Positions 35,483 through 44,496 of a stretch of DNA of 64,000 nt are shown piece by piece (positions within the stretch are counted from its first letter, which is position 1; each line of letters begins with the position of its first letter). The stretch is from Micromonospora antibiotica (GTDB lineage: Bacteria > Actinomycetota > Actinomycetes > Mycobacteriales > Micromonosporaceae): contig NZ_JAGFWR010000001.1 in NCBI RefSeq assembly GCF_017599305.1, forward strand, positions 248,001-312,000, given 5' to 3'. A program made the position numbers and the translations under genes. The notes under the pieces are model-generated. The model did no database searches. It was given only the letters and a program-made list of their open reading frames with translations, and was not told where the DNA came from.

Positions 35483-36790
35483 ATGACCGGCACGACGCTT
35501 GACGACTACACCGACCGGTACGCCCGGCGCGTCCGGGGCATGACCGCCTCGGAGATCCGGGCCCTCTTCGCGGTGGCCAGCCGGCCGGAGGTCGTCTCGC
35601 TCGCCGGTGGCGCACCCTACATCGCCGCGTTGCCGCTCGACGCGGTCGGCGAGATGCTCGGCAAGCTCGGCAGCGAACACGGCACCACCACCCTCCAGTA
35701 CGGCATCGGCCAGGGCACCCTGGAGCTGCGCGAACGAATCTGCGAGGTGATGGCGGACTCCGGCATCGACGCCTCCTGCGGCGCCTCCCCCGACGACGTG
35801 GTGGTCACCGTCGGCGGTCAGCAGGCGCTCGACCTGGTGGCCCGGCTCTTCCTCGACCCGGGTGACGTGGTGCTCGCCGAAGGCCCGACCTACGTCGGCG
35901 CACTCGGGGTGTTCCAGGCCGCCCAGGCGCAGGTCGTCCACGTGCCGATGGACGACGACGGGCTGATCCCGGAGGCCCTGGAGGTGGCGATCGCCGACCA
36001 GGCCCGCGCCGGTCGGCGGGTGAAGTTCCTCTACACCATCCCCACCTACCAGAACCCGGCCGGCGTGACGCTGAGCGAGGAACGGCGGGAACGGGTGCTC
36101 GACATCTGTGAGCGCGCCGGCCTGCTGGTGGTCGAGGACGACCCGTACGGCCAGCTGGGTTTCGAGGGTGAGGCGCCCAGGCCGCTGCGGGCCCGCCGCC
36201 GCGACGGGGTGTTCTACCTGAGCACCTTCTCCAAGACCTTTGCCCCCGGGCTGCGGGTGGGTTGGATCCTGGCCCCGCACGCGGTCCGCGACAAACTGGT
36301 CATCGCCAGTGAGGCGCAGATCCTCTGCCCCAGCGCTTTCGCGCAGGCCGCCGTCACGACGTACCTGTCGACGATGCCGTGGCGCGAACAGCTCAAGGTC
36401 TACCGCGAGGTCTACCGGGAACGGCGTGACGCCCTGCTCGGCGCGCTGCACGACCTGATGCCGGAGGGCACCACCTGGACCAGGCCCACCGGCGGTCTCT
36501 TCGTCTGGGCCAGCCTGCCCGACGGGCTGGACGCCAAGGCGATGGTGCCACGTTCCATCGCCGCCCGGGTCGCCTACGTACCGGGCACCGGTTTCTATGC
36601 CGACGGCACCGGCACCGGCAACATGCGGCTCAACTTCTCCTTCCCCACCCCGGAGCGGATCCGGGAGGGGGTACGCCGGCTGGCCCGGGTCATGGAGCAG
36701 GAGATCGCCATGCGGCAGGTCTTCGGCCCGGTCGGGCCGACCGGGAGCCGGCGGGGCGGGGCGGACGTCCCCGGCCCCGACTTGGCATGA
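35483..36790 (+). CDS. PLP-dependent aminotransferase (fold type I, 2-aminoadipate/MocR-domain-like)
   Basis: The product is 435 residues from ATG 35483, with GAGGTGAT just upstream. The PLP lysine is K251 in STFSKTFAPGLRVGW. The aspartate-aminotransferase-type blocks YGIGQGTLELRE, TVGGQQALDL and TIPTYQNPAGVTLS are present. It resembles LysN-type 2-aminoadipate or aromatic aminotransferases without a DNA-binding domain. The true substrate is not clear. It precedes ddl with a gap of seven bases, so it may help supply or recycle amino acids for the wall, which is inference. Confidence 0.88.
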   Translation: MTGTTLDDYTDRYARRVRGMTASEIRALFAVASRPEVVSLAGGAPYIAALPLDAVGEMLGKLGSEHGTTTLQYGIGQGTLELRERICEVMADSGIDASCGASPDDVVVTVGGQQALDLVARLFLDPGDVVLAEGPTYVGALGVFQAAQAQVVHVPMDDDGLIPEALEVAIADQARAGRRVKFLYTIPTYQNPAGVTLSEERRERVLDICERAGLLVVEDDPYGQLGFEGEAPRPLRARRRDGVFYLSTFSKTFAPGLRVGWILAPHAVRDKLVIASEAQILCPSAFAQAAVTTYLSTMPWREQLKVYREVYRERRDALLGALHDLMPEGTTWTRPTGGLFVWASLPDGLDAKAMVPRSIAARVAYVPGTGFYADGTGTGNMRLNFSFPTPERIREGVRRLARVMEQEIAMRQVFGPVGPTGSRRGGADVPGPDLA

Positions 36791-36797
36791 TGCCCGC

Positions 36798-37823
36798 ATG
36801 GCTGCCATCCCCGTCGAGCGCACCGTCGTGACCGATTCCGCCGCCGCAGTTCCTGCGACCACCGGTCCCGCCACCGACCTGCACATCCTGGTGCTGGCCG
36901 GTGGCCTGTCGTACGAGCGGGACGTCTCCCTGCGGTCCGGCCGGCGGGTCCTCGACGCGCTGCGCAGCGCCGGGGTGGAGGCGGAGCTACGGGACGCCGA
37001 CGTGGCACTGCTGCCCGCGCTGGCCGCCGACCCGCCGGACGCCGTGGTGATCGCCCTGCACGGTGCGACCGGCGAGGACGGCTCGCTACGCGGGGTGCTC
37101 GACCTGTGCGACGTGCCCTACGTCGGCTGTGACGCGCGGGCCGCCCGGCTGGCCTGGGACAAACCGTCGGCCAAGGCGGTGCTGCGGGAGAACGGCATCC
37201 CCACCCCCGACTGGGTGGCCCTGCCGCACGACCGCTTCTCCGAGCTGGGCGCGGTGGCCGTGCTCGACCGCATCGTGCAACGGTTGGGGTTGCCGCTGAT
37301 GGTCAAGCCCACGCAGGGCGGTTCGGGCCTGGGCGCCGCCGTGGTGCGGGATACCGCCGCCCTCCCGGCCGCGATGGTCGGTTGCTTCGCGTACGACTCG
37401 ACGGCACTGGTCGAGCGGTACGTGCCCGGCATGGACGTGGCGGTGTCGGTGCTCGACCTGGGCGACGGGCCACAGGCGCTACCGCCGGTGGAGATCGTGC
37501 CCCGCAACGGCGTGTACGACTACGCCGCCCGCTACACCGCCGGCCGGACCACCTGGCACGCACCGGCCCGCCTCGACCCGGCGGTGGCCGGCGCGGTGGC
37601 CGAGGTGGCGTTGGCCGCCCACACCGCGCTCGGGCTGCGCGACCTCTCCCGGGTCGACCTGATCGTCGACGGGGACGGCCGACCCCACGTGCTGGAGGTC
37701 AACGTGTCGCCCGGCATGACGGAGACGTCGCTGCTGCCGTTGGCGATCCAGGCGGCCGGGCTGGACTTCGGTCAGGTCCTCGGCACACTGGTCGGCCGGA
37801 CGGCAGCCCGCCGCCGCCCCTGA
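36798..37823 (+). CDS. ddl: D-alanine--D-alanine ligase
   Basis: The product is 341 residues from ATG 36798. Family motifs are GGLSYERDVSLRSG, LHGATGEDGSLRG, VKPTQGGSGLG and LEVNVSPGMTETS, all ATP-grasp Ddl hallmarks. It makes the D-Ala-D-Ala dipeptide for peptidoglycan. There is no clear ribosome site, and translation may be coupled to the aminotransferase gene seven bases upstream. Other Ddl genes may exist elsewhere, so this could be an accessory paralogue. Confidence 0.85.
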   Translation: MAAIPVERTVVTDSAAAVPATTGPATDLHILVLAGGLSYERDVSLRSGRRVLDALRSAGVEAELRDADVALLPALAADPPDAVVIALHGATGEDGSLRGVLDLCDVPYVGCDARAARLAWDKPSAKAVLRENGIPTPDWVALPHDRFSELGAVAVLDRIVQRLGLPLMVKPTQGGSGLGAAVVRDTAALPAAMVGCFAYDSTALVERYVPGMDVAVSVLDLGDGPQALPPVEIVPRNGVYDYAARYTAGRTTWHAPARLDPAVAGAVAEVALAAHTALGLRDLSRVDLIVDGDGRPHVLEVNVSPGMTETSLLPLAIQAAGLDFGQVLGTLVGRTAARRRP

Positions 37824-37946
37824 TCCGCGCCCGAGCCGTCCGGGTTTTCCCTGCCGTCGGGCTTTCCCGGCCAGGGTCGGTAGCCCTGCGGGTCGGGGTG
37901 GTCCCCGTGCGGCCGGATCAGCGCCGGTCGGGGTCTGACGCGACAG

Positions 37947-39095
37947 TCACGCCGGGCCCGTCGTGGGCTTCGCCGCGCTGCCGGCGTCGGTCCCGTCCGT
38001 ACCGTCGACTGCCGTGCCTTCGGCCTCCGACGCGACCGTGTCGGTGTTCCCCGGCCCGGTACCGGGCCGGTCCGTTCCGCTGCCACCCGGGCCGGTGCCG
38101 GTGGCGGCGGCAGCCCGGTCGGCCGTGCCCCCCGGATCGGGACGGGCAGCCGCGTCGGCCCGTCCCGGACCGGCATCGTCAGCGGTGCCGTCGTCGTCAG
38201 CGCCGACGGTGCGGGTTTCCCTGCTGTCGGCGTCCCGGGTGGCGGTTTCCCTGCTGTCGGCGTCCCGGGTGCTGCGCGGATCGAGGCTGAGGGCCGCGCT
38301 GTCGGGCCCGGTCCTCTCCGGGGCCGACGCGGTCGCACTCTGTACCGACGCGGTCCCGGTGTTGATTCCGGTCTCAGCTTCGGCCCCGGTCGAGCCTTCC
38401 GTCGGGACCGGAAGAGGGATCTCCTCCTCCGACTCGATCACGGAGACGGCGTCTCCGGCGGCCGCAGCCGCGGCTGCCTCGGCCGACGACTGCGCGGCGA
38501 TGCTGGAGGGCGTCTGCCACTGGATTCGCGGCGGCTCGGCGAGGGGCCGGCCGCCGAACTCGGCGAGCCAGGCCGCGACATGTGCGAGGTTTTCCCGCCA
38601 CTGGGATTCGGAGATGGGCGGCAGGATCGAGTCCCAGAGCGACAGGAAGGTGCCACGCAGCTGGAGTCGGCCGTACGGGCGGGCCAGGAACCACATGTGC
38701 AGGTGGGCGGACCCGTCACCCCACCGGTTCACATGCACCCGGGCGACGCCGTCCAGCGAGCGGATGGCGCGTTCCAGTCGGACGGTCATCACCCCGAGTT
38801 CGGCAGCGAGCAGATTGGGTAGGTCGCCCAGGTCGAGATGCGACCGCGACTCAAGGATCAGCACCATCGGCAGGCCGGTCGGACGGTCCATGGCCCGCAC
38901 CCGCCACCGCTCACCCACCCAGATGTACGCGTCGTCGGGTGCTTTGCAGGCGATGCACTCCCGGAGCCCTTCACCCTTACGGGGAGGCTCGACCGCCACC
39001 GGTTCGTCGAGGTGCTTGACGCGCAGCTCGCCCTCGAAGGGAAACGACGGCCAGTGGGTGAAGTCCGGAACTGGGGAGGCAGGGGTGTCGTGCAC
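37947..39095 (-). CDS. HIT-like protein with a long disordered C-terminus
   Basis: The product is 382 residues from GTG 39095; GTG 39122, nine codons upstream, is also possible. Residues 1-195 look like a HIT/GalT-type fold, with the VHVNRWGDGSAHLHMWFLARP patch where HLH-M-W replaces the usual His triad. A CxxC pair (CIACKAP) precedes it. The last 180 residues are acidic, Ala/Asp/Thr-rich and repetitive. The likely role is binding or hydrolysis of a nucleotide or phosphoester; the missing third His makes catalysis doubtful. It faces the parS region. Confidence 0.7.
   Translation of the reverse strand: MHDTPASPVPDFTHWPSFPFEGELRVKHLDEPVAVEPPRKGEGLRECIACKAPDDAYIWVGERWRVRAMDRPTGLPMVLILESRSHLDLGDLPNLLAAELGVMTVRLERAIRSLDGVARVHVNRWGDGSAHLHMWFLARPYGRLQLRGTFLSLWDSILPPISESQWRENLAHVAAWLAEFGGRPLAEPPRIQWQTPSSIAAQSSAEAAAAAAAGDAVSVIESEEEIPLPVPTEGSTGAEAETGINTGTASVQSATASAPERTGPDSAALSLDPRSTRDADSRETATRDADSRETRTVGADDDGTADDAGPGRADAAARPDPGGTADRAAAATGTGPGGSGTDRPGTGPGNTDTVASEAEGTAVDGTDGTDAGSAAKPTTGPA
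38214..38270 (-). repeat. Two 27-bp direct repeats coding TRDADSRET-like units
   Basis: Identical 27-bp copies (38214-38240 and 38244-38270) with 30-bp period encode DADSRET units in the disordered tail of the HIT-like protein. Confidence 0.8.
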
Positions 39096-39213
39096 GACGC
39101 TGACCCTAACCGAGACCGGCACCGCTGTCCCTACCCCGAACGCCGCTGATCACGACGGGATTTCGGCCGATCGAATCGGTTGACACCGGGGCGCGACGGG
39201 GGCGGCGGGTGGG

Positions 39214-39346
39214 TTGTCCACAGGCTGATGAGATCACCACCACACCCCGTCATCCACAGGCTGGGGATGGCTCTGACGCGCTGTTTCACGTGAAACGGGT
39301 AGTGCCTGTGGAAAACTTCTGTGGATAACTTTGGCGTTCGTCCACA
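39214..39346. promoter_or_regulatory. Cluster of DnaA boxes flanking a parS site
   Basis: TTGTCCACA (39214-39222) and TGTGGATAA (39320-39328) are exact matches. TCATCCACA (39250-39258), TGTGGAAAA (39307-39315) and TCGTCCACA (39338-39346) are near matches. They surround parS at 39282-39297 and lie about 8.5 kb from dnaA. Confidence 0.65.
39282..39297. other. parS site 1
   Basis: TGTTTCACGTGAAACG differs from the parS consensus TGTTTCACGTGAAACA in one base and contains the perfect 14-bp palindrome. It lies inside the DnaA-box cluster. Confidence 0.92.
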
Positions 39347-39785
39347 GCACTGTTCACAGGGGTGACGTGCTCGACTCGTTCAACGATCGAAGGGCGGCTG
39401 TAGCTGTCGGCAGCTCCGGGCTTTTGGCCCGGACACCGGTCCCCTCGGGCATGCGATCGGTCCCGTGGGCGAGCGCCAGACCGCCGGCCGTGCTCCTGTC
39501 GCCAGCTCCTTCTCCCCCCGAGAGCACTCTCGACCTCCTGCACGATCCATCGAGAGCCCCGCTCGATCACGAGGGATACGGGAGACCCATGTCCTCATCG
39601 GCCGCCGTGGCACTGTTCGCTCCCGACCGCCGATCACCGCGATCGCCCGCTGGGATCACCATTCGCTGCTACCTGCGCCGCCGGCCGCAGCCGACTCCAT
39701 GGCTACGCACGCGAGTCCGGCTTCAGGGGGAACGGCGAACGCCGCCCCGGGCACCTGGTGCGATCGTCGGTGGAGCGGCAGGCCC

Positions 39786-39799
39786 GTTTCACGTGAAAC
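39786..39799. other. parS site 2
   Basis: GTTTCACGTGAAAC, perfect 14-bp palindrome and parS core, in non-coding DNA. Confidence 0.92.
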
Positions 39800-39914
39800 C
39801 GGCGCAGTGTCGACTGCCGAGTGGGCAGCTCCGACACCTCCCCGCCGGTACCGCCCGCCGCCATCGGATGGAAGGTTCGGCGGGGTAGAAGTTGGATCGC
39901 AACCGCAGGGGCAT

Positions 39915-39928
39915 GTTCCACGTGAAAC
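39915..39928. other. parS site 3 (variant)
   Basis: GTTCCACGTGAAAC differs in one arm base from the core and should bind ParB somewhat less tightly. It is 14 bp from site 4. Confidence 0.82.
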
Positions 39929-39942
39929 CTGATCGAGGCAGT

Positions 39943-39958
39943 TGTTCCACGTGGAACA
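39943..39958. other. parS site 4 (perfect 16-bp palindrome variant)
   Basis: TGTTCCACGTGGAACA is an exact 16-bp palindrome with symmetrical C and G changes from the consensus. Sites 3 and 4 are 14 bp apart. Confidence 0.85.
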
Positions 39959-40704
39959 TCGTCGTTTCGGTAGTAGCGTCCCGGCGGCCGGCAGCAGCAT
40001 CTCCCGCCGAGGGCGGACGGCCCGGAGGTGGACGGCCTGAGGGCTGGGGCCCGGAGGGGCGATGGCGGAGGGCCAGGGGGCGGGGGCCCGAGGGTCGGGG
40101 GCCGGAGTGCGGGAGGGGCCAAGGGGCCGGAAGGCGGAGGGGCCGGAGGGTCGGAGGGCGGGGGTCGCGCGACCCGGCCACGGCCGGAGGCGACCACGGC
40201 CGATGCCCGACCCGCTGCCGTGCCCGCCATGCCCGCAAATCCCACGGCACGGACCGTCCTCCAGGACGAAAGCCCTGCCTCGCTCCCCAGTGCGCGGCCG
40301 TGGCTCCGCGTCGCACAGCGGGCCGAGGCCCTCAGATCGACTGAGCCGCCACGTGAGCGTCTCGGGTACCACCAGGGCGGGGCGTCACCTTTCCAACCGC
40401 CTCCGGCGTCCTGAGCGATCCGGTCCACCAATCATCGGCAGCCGCCAGACGGATCAGCAGACCGCTCGGCGGACGGCGGCTCCTCCGCGAAGCCGTGGAT
40501 GCCAGATGGTCCGCGCCCGCCGCGCGCGCGGTCGGTTCCCGCCGGGCCCGTGCGGTCCGCGCCCACCGGCGCGCGCGGTCGGGCGGTTCCCGGCCGACCG
40601 GTCGACTGGTGGGCAGTTCGCGGCCGCTCGGTGACTGGTGGGCGGTTCCGCGCGCGGTCGGCGGGTGGGACGCGACTGGCCTGCGACCCACTCTGCGCTC
40701 CTGC

Positions 40705-40718
40705 GTTTCACGTGAAAC
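40705..40718. other. parS site 5
   Basis: GTTTCACGTGAAAC, perfect core palindrome, about 250 bp downstream of the parB stop. Confidence 0.92.
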
Positions 40719-40922
40719 GGGGACGACGCTCGGCTCGATGGCGGCACCCGAGGAAATGTCGAACCGCAGGGGAGAAGCCCGCCGACCCCGAGCAGAACGG
40801 CCGCCGGGCGGGAAGCCACGCCTCGGAGTCGGGTGGTGAAGGGCGAGGGCCCGGCGTGGACGTGCTCTGCTGAGTGCAGCAGGTCCACCGTCCACGTTGG
40901 CAGCAGAGCAGCACCACCAGAA

Positions 40923-40953
40923 CGGCCGCGTACCCGTCTCGGGTACGCGGCCG
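40923..40953 (-). terminator. Stem-loop after parB
   Basis: A perfect 14-bp stem (40923-40936 with 40940-40953) with loop TCT lies 20 bp past the parB stop and is followed on the transcript by TTCTGG. Confidence 0.85.
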
Positions 40954-40972
40954 GGGAACGGCGGGAAACGGA

Positions 40973-42019
40973 TCAGTCCTCGGGCTCGGATTGGCCTTCC
41001 TCGCCGACCCCGATGATGCCGACGATCCGCTCCAGGTCGTCCACCGTGGCGAACTCGATCGTGATCTTTCCCTTGCTCCGACCGATGTCCACCTTCACCC
41101 GGGTGTCGAACCGGTCGGAGAGCCGGTCGGCCAGATCGGTCAACGCCGGGGCGTGCGCCTTGGACCGGCGCTTGGCTGTCGGGGTCTTCGCGGGGCCGTC
41201 GCTGAGCGTCAGTGCCACGATTTCCTCGGTGGCCCGGACCGAGAGCCCTTCGGCGACGATCCGCAGGGCCAACTGCTCCTGCGCCTCGGACTCGTCGAGG
41301 CTGAGCAGCGCGCGGGCGTGGCCGGCCGACAACACACCGGCCGCCACCCGGCGCTGGACCTGCGGGGGCAGATTCAGCAGCCGGATCGTGTTCGAGATCT
41401 GTGGCCGGCTCCGCCCGATCCGCCGGGCCAGCTCCTCGTGGGTCGCGCCGAACTCCTCCAGCAGCTGCTGGTAGGCCGCAGCCTCTTCCAACGGGTTGAG
41501 GTTGGCCCGGTGGATGTTCTCCAGGAGCGCGTCACGGAGCATGGCGTCGTCCTTCGTCTCCCGGACGATCGCGGGAATGCTCTCCCGACCGACCGCCTGG
41601 GCGGCACGCCAGCGCCGTTCACCCATGACGAGTTCGTACTTCTCGCTGTCCAGCTGCCGGACCACGATCGGCTGGAGGAAGCCGACCTCCTGGATGGAGG
41701 TCTTGAGTTCTTCCAGCGCCTCCTCGTCGAAGACGTGCCGGGGTTGCTTGGGGTTCGGCACGATCGCGTCGACGGAGATCTCGGCGAAGCGCGCACCGGG
41801 CACCGGGCTGAGTTGCGGCTCGTCGGGCGGCGGTGCGAGGGCCACCGGCGCGGGCGTCGTCACGTTCAGGGCTACCGGATCGGTGGACGTCTCGGTCGCC
41901 GGCCGCACCGGGTCGACCTCCACGGGCAGGGTCGCCGTGGTCGTGCTCTCCTGCACCGGCCCGGTCGGGATCAGCGCACCGAGCCCTCTACCCAGACCGC
42001 CCCGGGGACGGTTCTTCAT
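40973..42019 (-). CDS. parB: Chromosome partitioning protein ParB
   Basis: The product is 348 residues. The N-terminus [18 protein letters not shown] is typical of chromosomal ParB. The CTPase fold has [13 protein letters not shown], followed by the helix-turn-helix ([22 protein letters not shown]) that reads parS, and a C-terminal dimerisation domain ([12 protein letters not shown]). It loads at the seven parS sites nearby, clamps and spreads with CTP, and recruits condensin. It is downstream of parA by 27 bp. Confidence 0.97.
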   Translation of the reverse strand: MKNRPRGGLGRGLGALIPTGPVQESTTTATLPVEVDPVRPATETSTDPVALNVTTPAPVALAPPPDEPQLSPVPGARFAEISVDAIVPNPKQPRHVFDEEALEELKTSIQEVGFLQPIVVRQLDSEKYELVMGERRWRAAQAVGRESIPAIVRETKDDAMLRDALLENIHRANLNPLEEAAAYQQLLEEFGATHEELARRIGRSRPQISNTIRLLNLPPQVQRRVAAGVLSAGHARALLSLDESEAQEQLALRIVAEGLSVRATEEIVALTLSDGPAKTPTAKRRSKAHAPALTDLADRLSDRFDTRVKVDIGRSKGKITIEFATVDDLERIVGIIGVGEEGQSEPED

Positions 42020-42046
42020 ACGACGCCTCCCAGCGACTCGTCCGCA

Positions 42047-43402
42047 CTACGCATTCCGGCTCACCGGCTCCTTGGCACCGCGCTCGGCGATTTCCTGGGC
42101 AGCCTCGAAGTAACTCGTGGCTCCCCGCGATCCGGGATCGTAGGTCATCACGGACTGCCCGTAGCTCGGGGCCTCCGACACCCGCACGTTGCGGGGGATG
42201 ACGGCCTGGAGGACCTTGTCGCCGAAGTGGTTCCGGACGTCCTGCTCCACCGCGTCGGCGAGCCGGGTACGGCGGTCGTACATGGTGAGCAGGATCGTGG
42301 AGACCTCCAGCTTCGGGTTGAGGTGCTGGCGAACCAGGTTGATGTTGTTTATCAACTGGTTCAGCCCTTCCAGCGCGTAGTACTCGCACTGGATCGGGAT
42401 CAGCACCTCCTGCGCGGCCACCAGGGCGTTGACCGTCAGCAGCCCGAGGGAGGGTGGGCAGTCGATGAAGACGTAGTCGAAGTGCCCCGGGTACGCCTCG
42501 ATGGCCCGGTTGAGCCGGGACTCCCGGGCGACCACGGAGACCAGTTCGATCTCGGCGCCGGCCAGGTCGATGGTCGCCGGCACGCACCACAGGTTGGGGA
42601 TGCCCTCGACCTCCTGGGCCACCTCCGCCAGCGGCACGCTGTCGATCAGGCAGTCATAGACGTCCGGCACCCCGGTGTGGTGCGGGACGTTCAACCCGGT
42701 GGAAGCGTTGCCCTGCGGGTCGAGGTCGACCACCAGCACCCGGTTGCCGTGCAGGGCCAGCGCCACCGCCAGGTTCACCGTGGTCGTGGTCTTGCCCACG
42801 CCGCCCTTCTGATTGGCAACGCACATCACCCGGGTCCGCTCAGGACGGGGCATGGTCACCTCGCCACTCGGATTAAGGATCTGCACGGCGCGCATCGCCT
42901 CCATAGCCAACGGTGGGTCATCCTCTTCGCGCGTCGGAGTTTCACGTGAAACGTACGCGGCGTCCGCCGAACCCGCGGCGACGGGCCCGGGAACGGGCCC
43001 GGGAATGTCGAGGGCAGGCGTCGCGTCGGGCACCGCGTCGGGGTGGGGTTGGGTGGGCACCGATGGTGTATTGCCGTGCAGCGGAGCCGTGAACCGCGAC
43101 GACGCCCCCGCGTTACGTCGTGCCGAGGGTGCCGCCCGGCCGTCGGGAGCACGGGTGGGACCGCCGTCGGAGCCGGATCGGGCGGTAGGCGGCGGAACGT
43201 ACGACTCGGGAGCCGGGCGTGCCGCACCCACCACCGGAGGCTCACGCCGCGATCCGGGAGTGCGCTCCGGCGGATGGATCGTCGGCTGCCCGCCGGCAGT
43301 CCGGTCCTGATGGTCGGTTTCACGTGAAACAGGGCCCGCGTCCGAGCCCGACCCGTCGGGACGGTTCACCCGTGGATCGTCGTACCTGCCGTCGTCATGC
43401 AC
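42047..43402 (-). CDS. parA: Chromosome partitioning ATPase ParA (Soj) with a long N-terminal extension
   Basis: The product is up to 451 residues from GTG 43402 (AGGGATG upstream). The deviant Walker A is KGGVGKTT (199-206), followed by LVVDLDPQGNAS and FIDCPPSLGLLTVNAL. The first 185 residues are a disordered, Pro-rich extension that is long for the family. Two of its VSRET segments (25-29 and 151-155) are coded by parS palindromes. Starts nearer the ATPase (for example ATG at residue 167 or 184) are possible, so the extension could be untranslated. ParA binds DNA non-specifically and moves ParB-parS complexes. Confidence 0.93.
   Translation of the reverse strand: MHDDGRYDDPRVNRPDGSGSDAGPVSRETDHQDRTAGGQPTIHPPERTPGSRREPPVVGAARPAPESYVPPPTARSGSDGGPTRAPDGRAAPSARRNAGASSRFTAPLHGNTPSVPTQPHPDAVPDATPALDIPGPVPGPVAAGSADAAYVSRETPTREEDDPPLAMEAMRAVQILNPSGEVTMPRPERTRVMCVANQKGGVGKTTTTVNLAVALALHGNRVLVVDLDPQGNASTGLNVPHHTGVPDVYDCLIDSVPLAEVAQEVEGIPNLWCVPATIDLAGAEIELVSVVARESRLNRAIEAYPGHFDYVFIDCPPSLGLLTVNALVAAQEVLIPIQCEYYALEGLNQLINNINLVRQHLNPKLEVSTILLTMYDRRTRLADAVEQDVRNHFGDKVLQAVIPRNVRVSEAPSYGQSVMTYDPGSRGATSYFEAAQEIAERGAKEPVSRNA
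42939..42952. other. parS site 6, inside parA
   Basis: GTTTCACGTGAAAC coincides with codons 151-155 of ParA (VSRET). The reading frame is preserved. Confidence 0.92.
43317..43330. other. parS site 7, inside the 5' part of parA
   Basis: GTTTCACGTGAAAC, followed by A, coincides with codons 25-29 of the extended ParA (VSRET), in the same frame as site 6. Confidence 0.92.
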
Positions 43403-43676
43403 CTGTCATCCCTACCCGCTCCGGATGGTCGGTCCGCACCCCGTCTCGCTTGCCGTACGCGCTCGCACCGCGGAGCGTACGGCCCGGCGGGGGCGATCGG
43501 GACCCGGTGCGCCCGACATCCACCCGCCCCACACTATCGACGCGCGGTCAGCCTACGGGGGACGGGCGCGGCGGGTCCATCTTCGTTCTCCGGCGGCACC
43601 GCGTCTGCCGCGGATCGGTGCCACCGCACCGGGCACCCGGGGGCAGCGGGCACCGATCCGCGTCGACAGACAGGAC

Positions 43677-44492
43677 TCAGCGGGCGCGCTTCCGGCCACC
43701 GCGAGCACGCTTCGACGCCACCTTGGCCCCCGGTGGTCGGACGACCCGCTCCCGCACGATCTCCACCACGGTGGTCGGCGGATCGAGGAGGCCGGTGCCG
43801 CACAGCTGCACCGTCGGCTCGCCGCCGCCCAGCTTCGCCACGGCCCCGGCATGCTCGGCGATCTCGTCCAGCGCGGACGACCCCTTGAGGGCGAGCAGCC
43901 GGCCGCCGCGAACCACCAGCGGCAGGCTCCAGGTGGCGAGGCGGTCCAACGGTGCCACCGCGCGGGCGGTAACCACGTCGGCGGTGAACGGGCCGACGCC
44001 GGACGCCCCGGTGGCTGCCTCGTCGGCCCGGCCCCGGAACACCCGGACCATCCTGGCCAGCCCGAGCCGCTCCACCGTCTCGACGAGGAACGAGGTACGC
44101 CGGGCCAGCGGCTCGACCAGGACGACGTTCAGGTCGGGACGGGCGATCGCCAGCACCAGCCCGGGTAGGCCGGCTCCGGAGCCGACGTCGATCACGCTGG
44201 CACCCTCGGGGATGCGCTCGGCGACGGCGGCGCAGTTGAGCAGGTGCCGGTCCCAGATCCGGGGTGCCTCCCGGGGGCCGATCAGGCCACGCACCACACC
44301 GTCGGTGGCGAGCAGCTCGGCGTACCCGGCGGCCAGGTCGAGCCGGTCACCGAAGAGTGCCGTCGCGGCGGCGGCCAGCTCGGCCGGGAGGGTGGCCTCC
44401 TGGGCGGACGGGGCGGAATGCTCGGACGGCGGCCCGGGCGGCGTGCCACCCGGGCCGGGACCGGCTTCCGTCGTGAGGTCGTCGGGCGTCAC
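43677..44492 (-). CDS. rsmG: 16S rRNA (guanine(527)-N7)-methyltransferase
   Basis: The product is 271 residues from GTG 44492, four bases after the jag stop. The S-adenosylmethionine motif is VIDVGSGAGLPGLVLAIARPD, and the WDRHLLNCAAVAE and TARAVAPLDRL blocks are typical of RsmG/GidB. It methylates G527 of 16S rRNA, and loss gives low-level streptomycin resistance in other bacteria. The N-terminal 40 residues are a low-complexity extension. Confidence 0.95.
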   Translation of the reverse strand: MTPDDLTTEAGPGPGGTPPGPPSEHSAPSAQEATLPAELAAAATALFGDRLDLAAGYAELLATDGVVRGLIGPREAPRIWDRHLLNCAAVAERIPEGASVIDVGSGAGLPGLVLAIARPDLNVVLVEPLARRTSFLVETVERLGLARMVRVFRGRADEAATGASGVGPFTADVVTARAVAPLDRLATWSLPLVVRGGRLLALKGSSALDEIAEHAGAVAKLGGGEPTVQLCGTGLLDPPTTVVEIVRERVVRPPGAKVASKRARGGRKRAR

Positions 44493-44496
44493 CAGT

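Larger units (their letters stand above)
39096..40972. other. 1.9-kb non-coding centromere region between the HIT-like gene and parB
   Basis: No open frame here has family-like sequence or a good ribosome site. The region holds five parS sites (listed separately), a cluster of DnaA-like boxes at 39214-39346, the parB terminator, and a very purine-rich G-run segment at about 40020-40170 that could form G-quadruplexes. From 40540 to 40670 there are imperfect repeats of GCGCGCGGTCGG and GACTGGTGGGC. All are consistent with a ParB-loading site. Confidence 0.7.

Noticed and set aside
39331..40895. Several 100-240-codon frames on both strands in the parS region
   Set aside because: Translations are Arg/Pro/Gly-rich, overlap each other in all frames, and have no ribosome sites; parS palindromes and G-runs explain the sequence.
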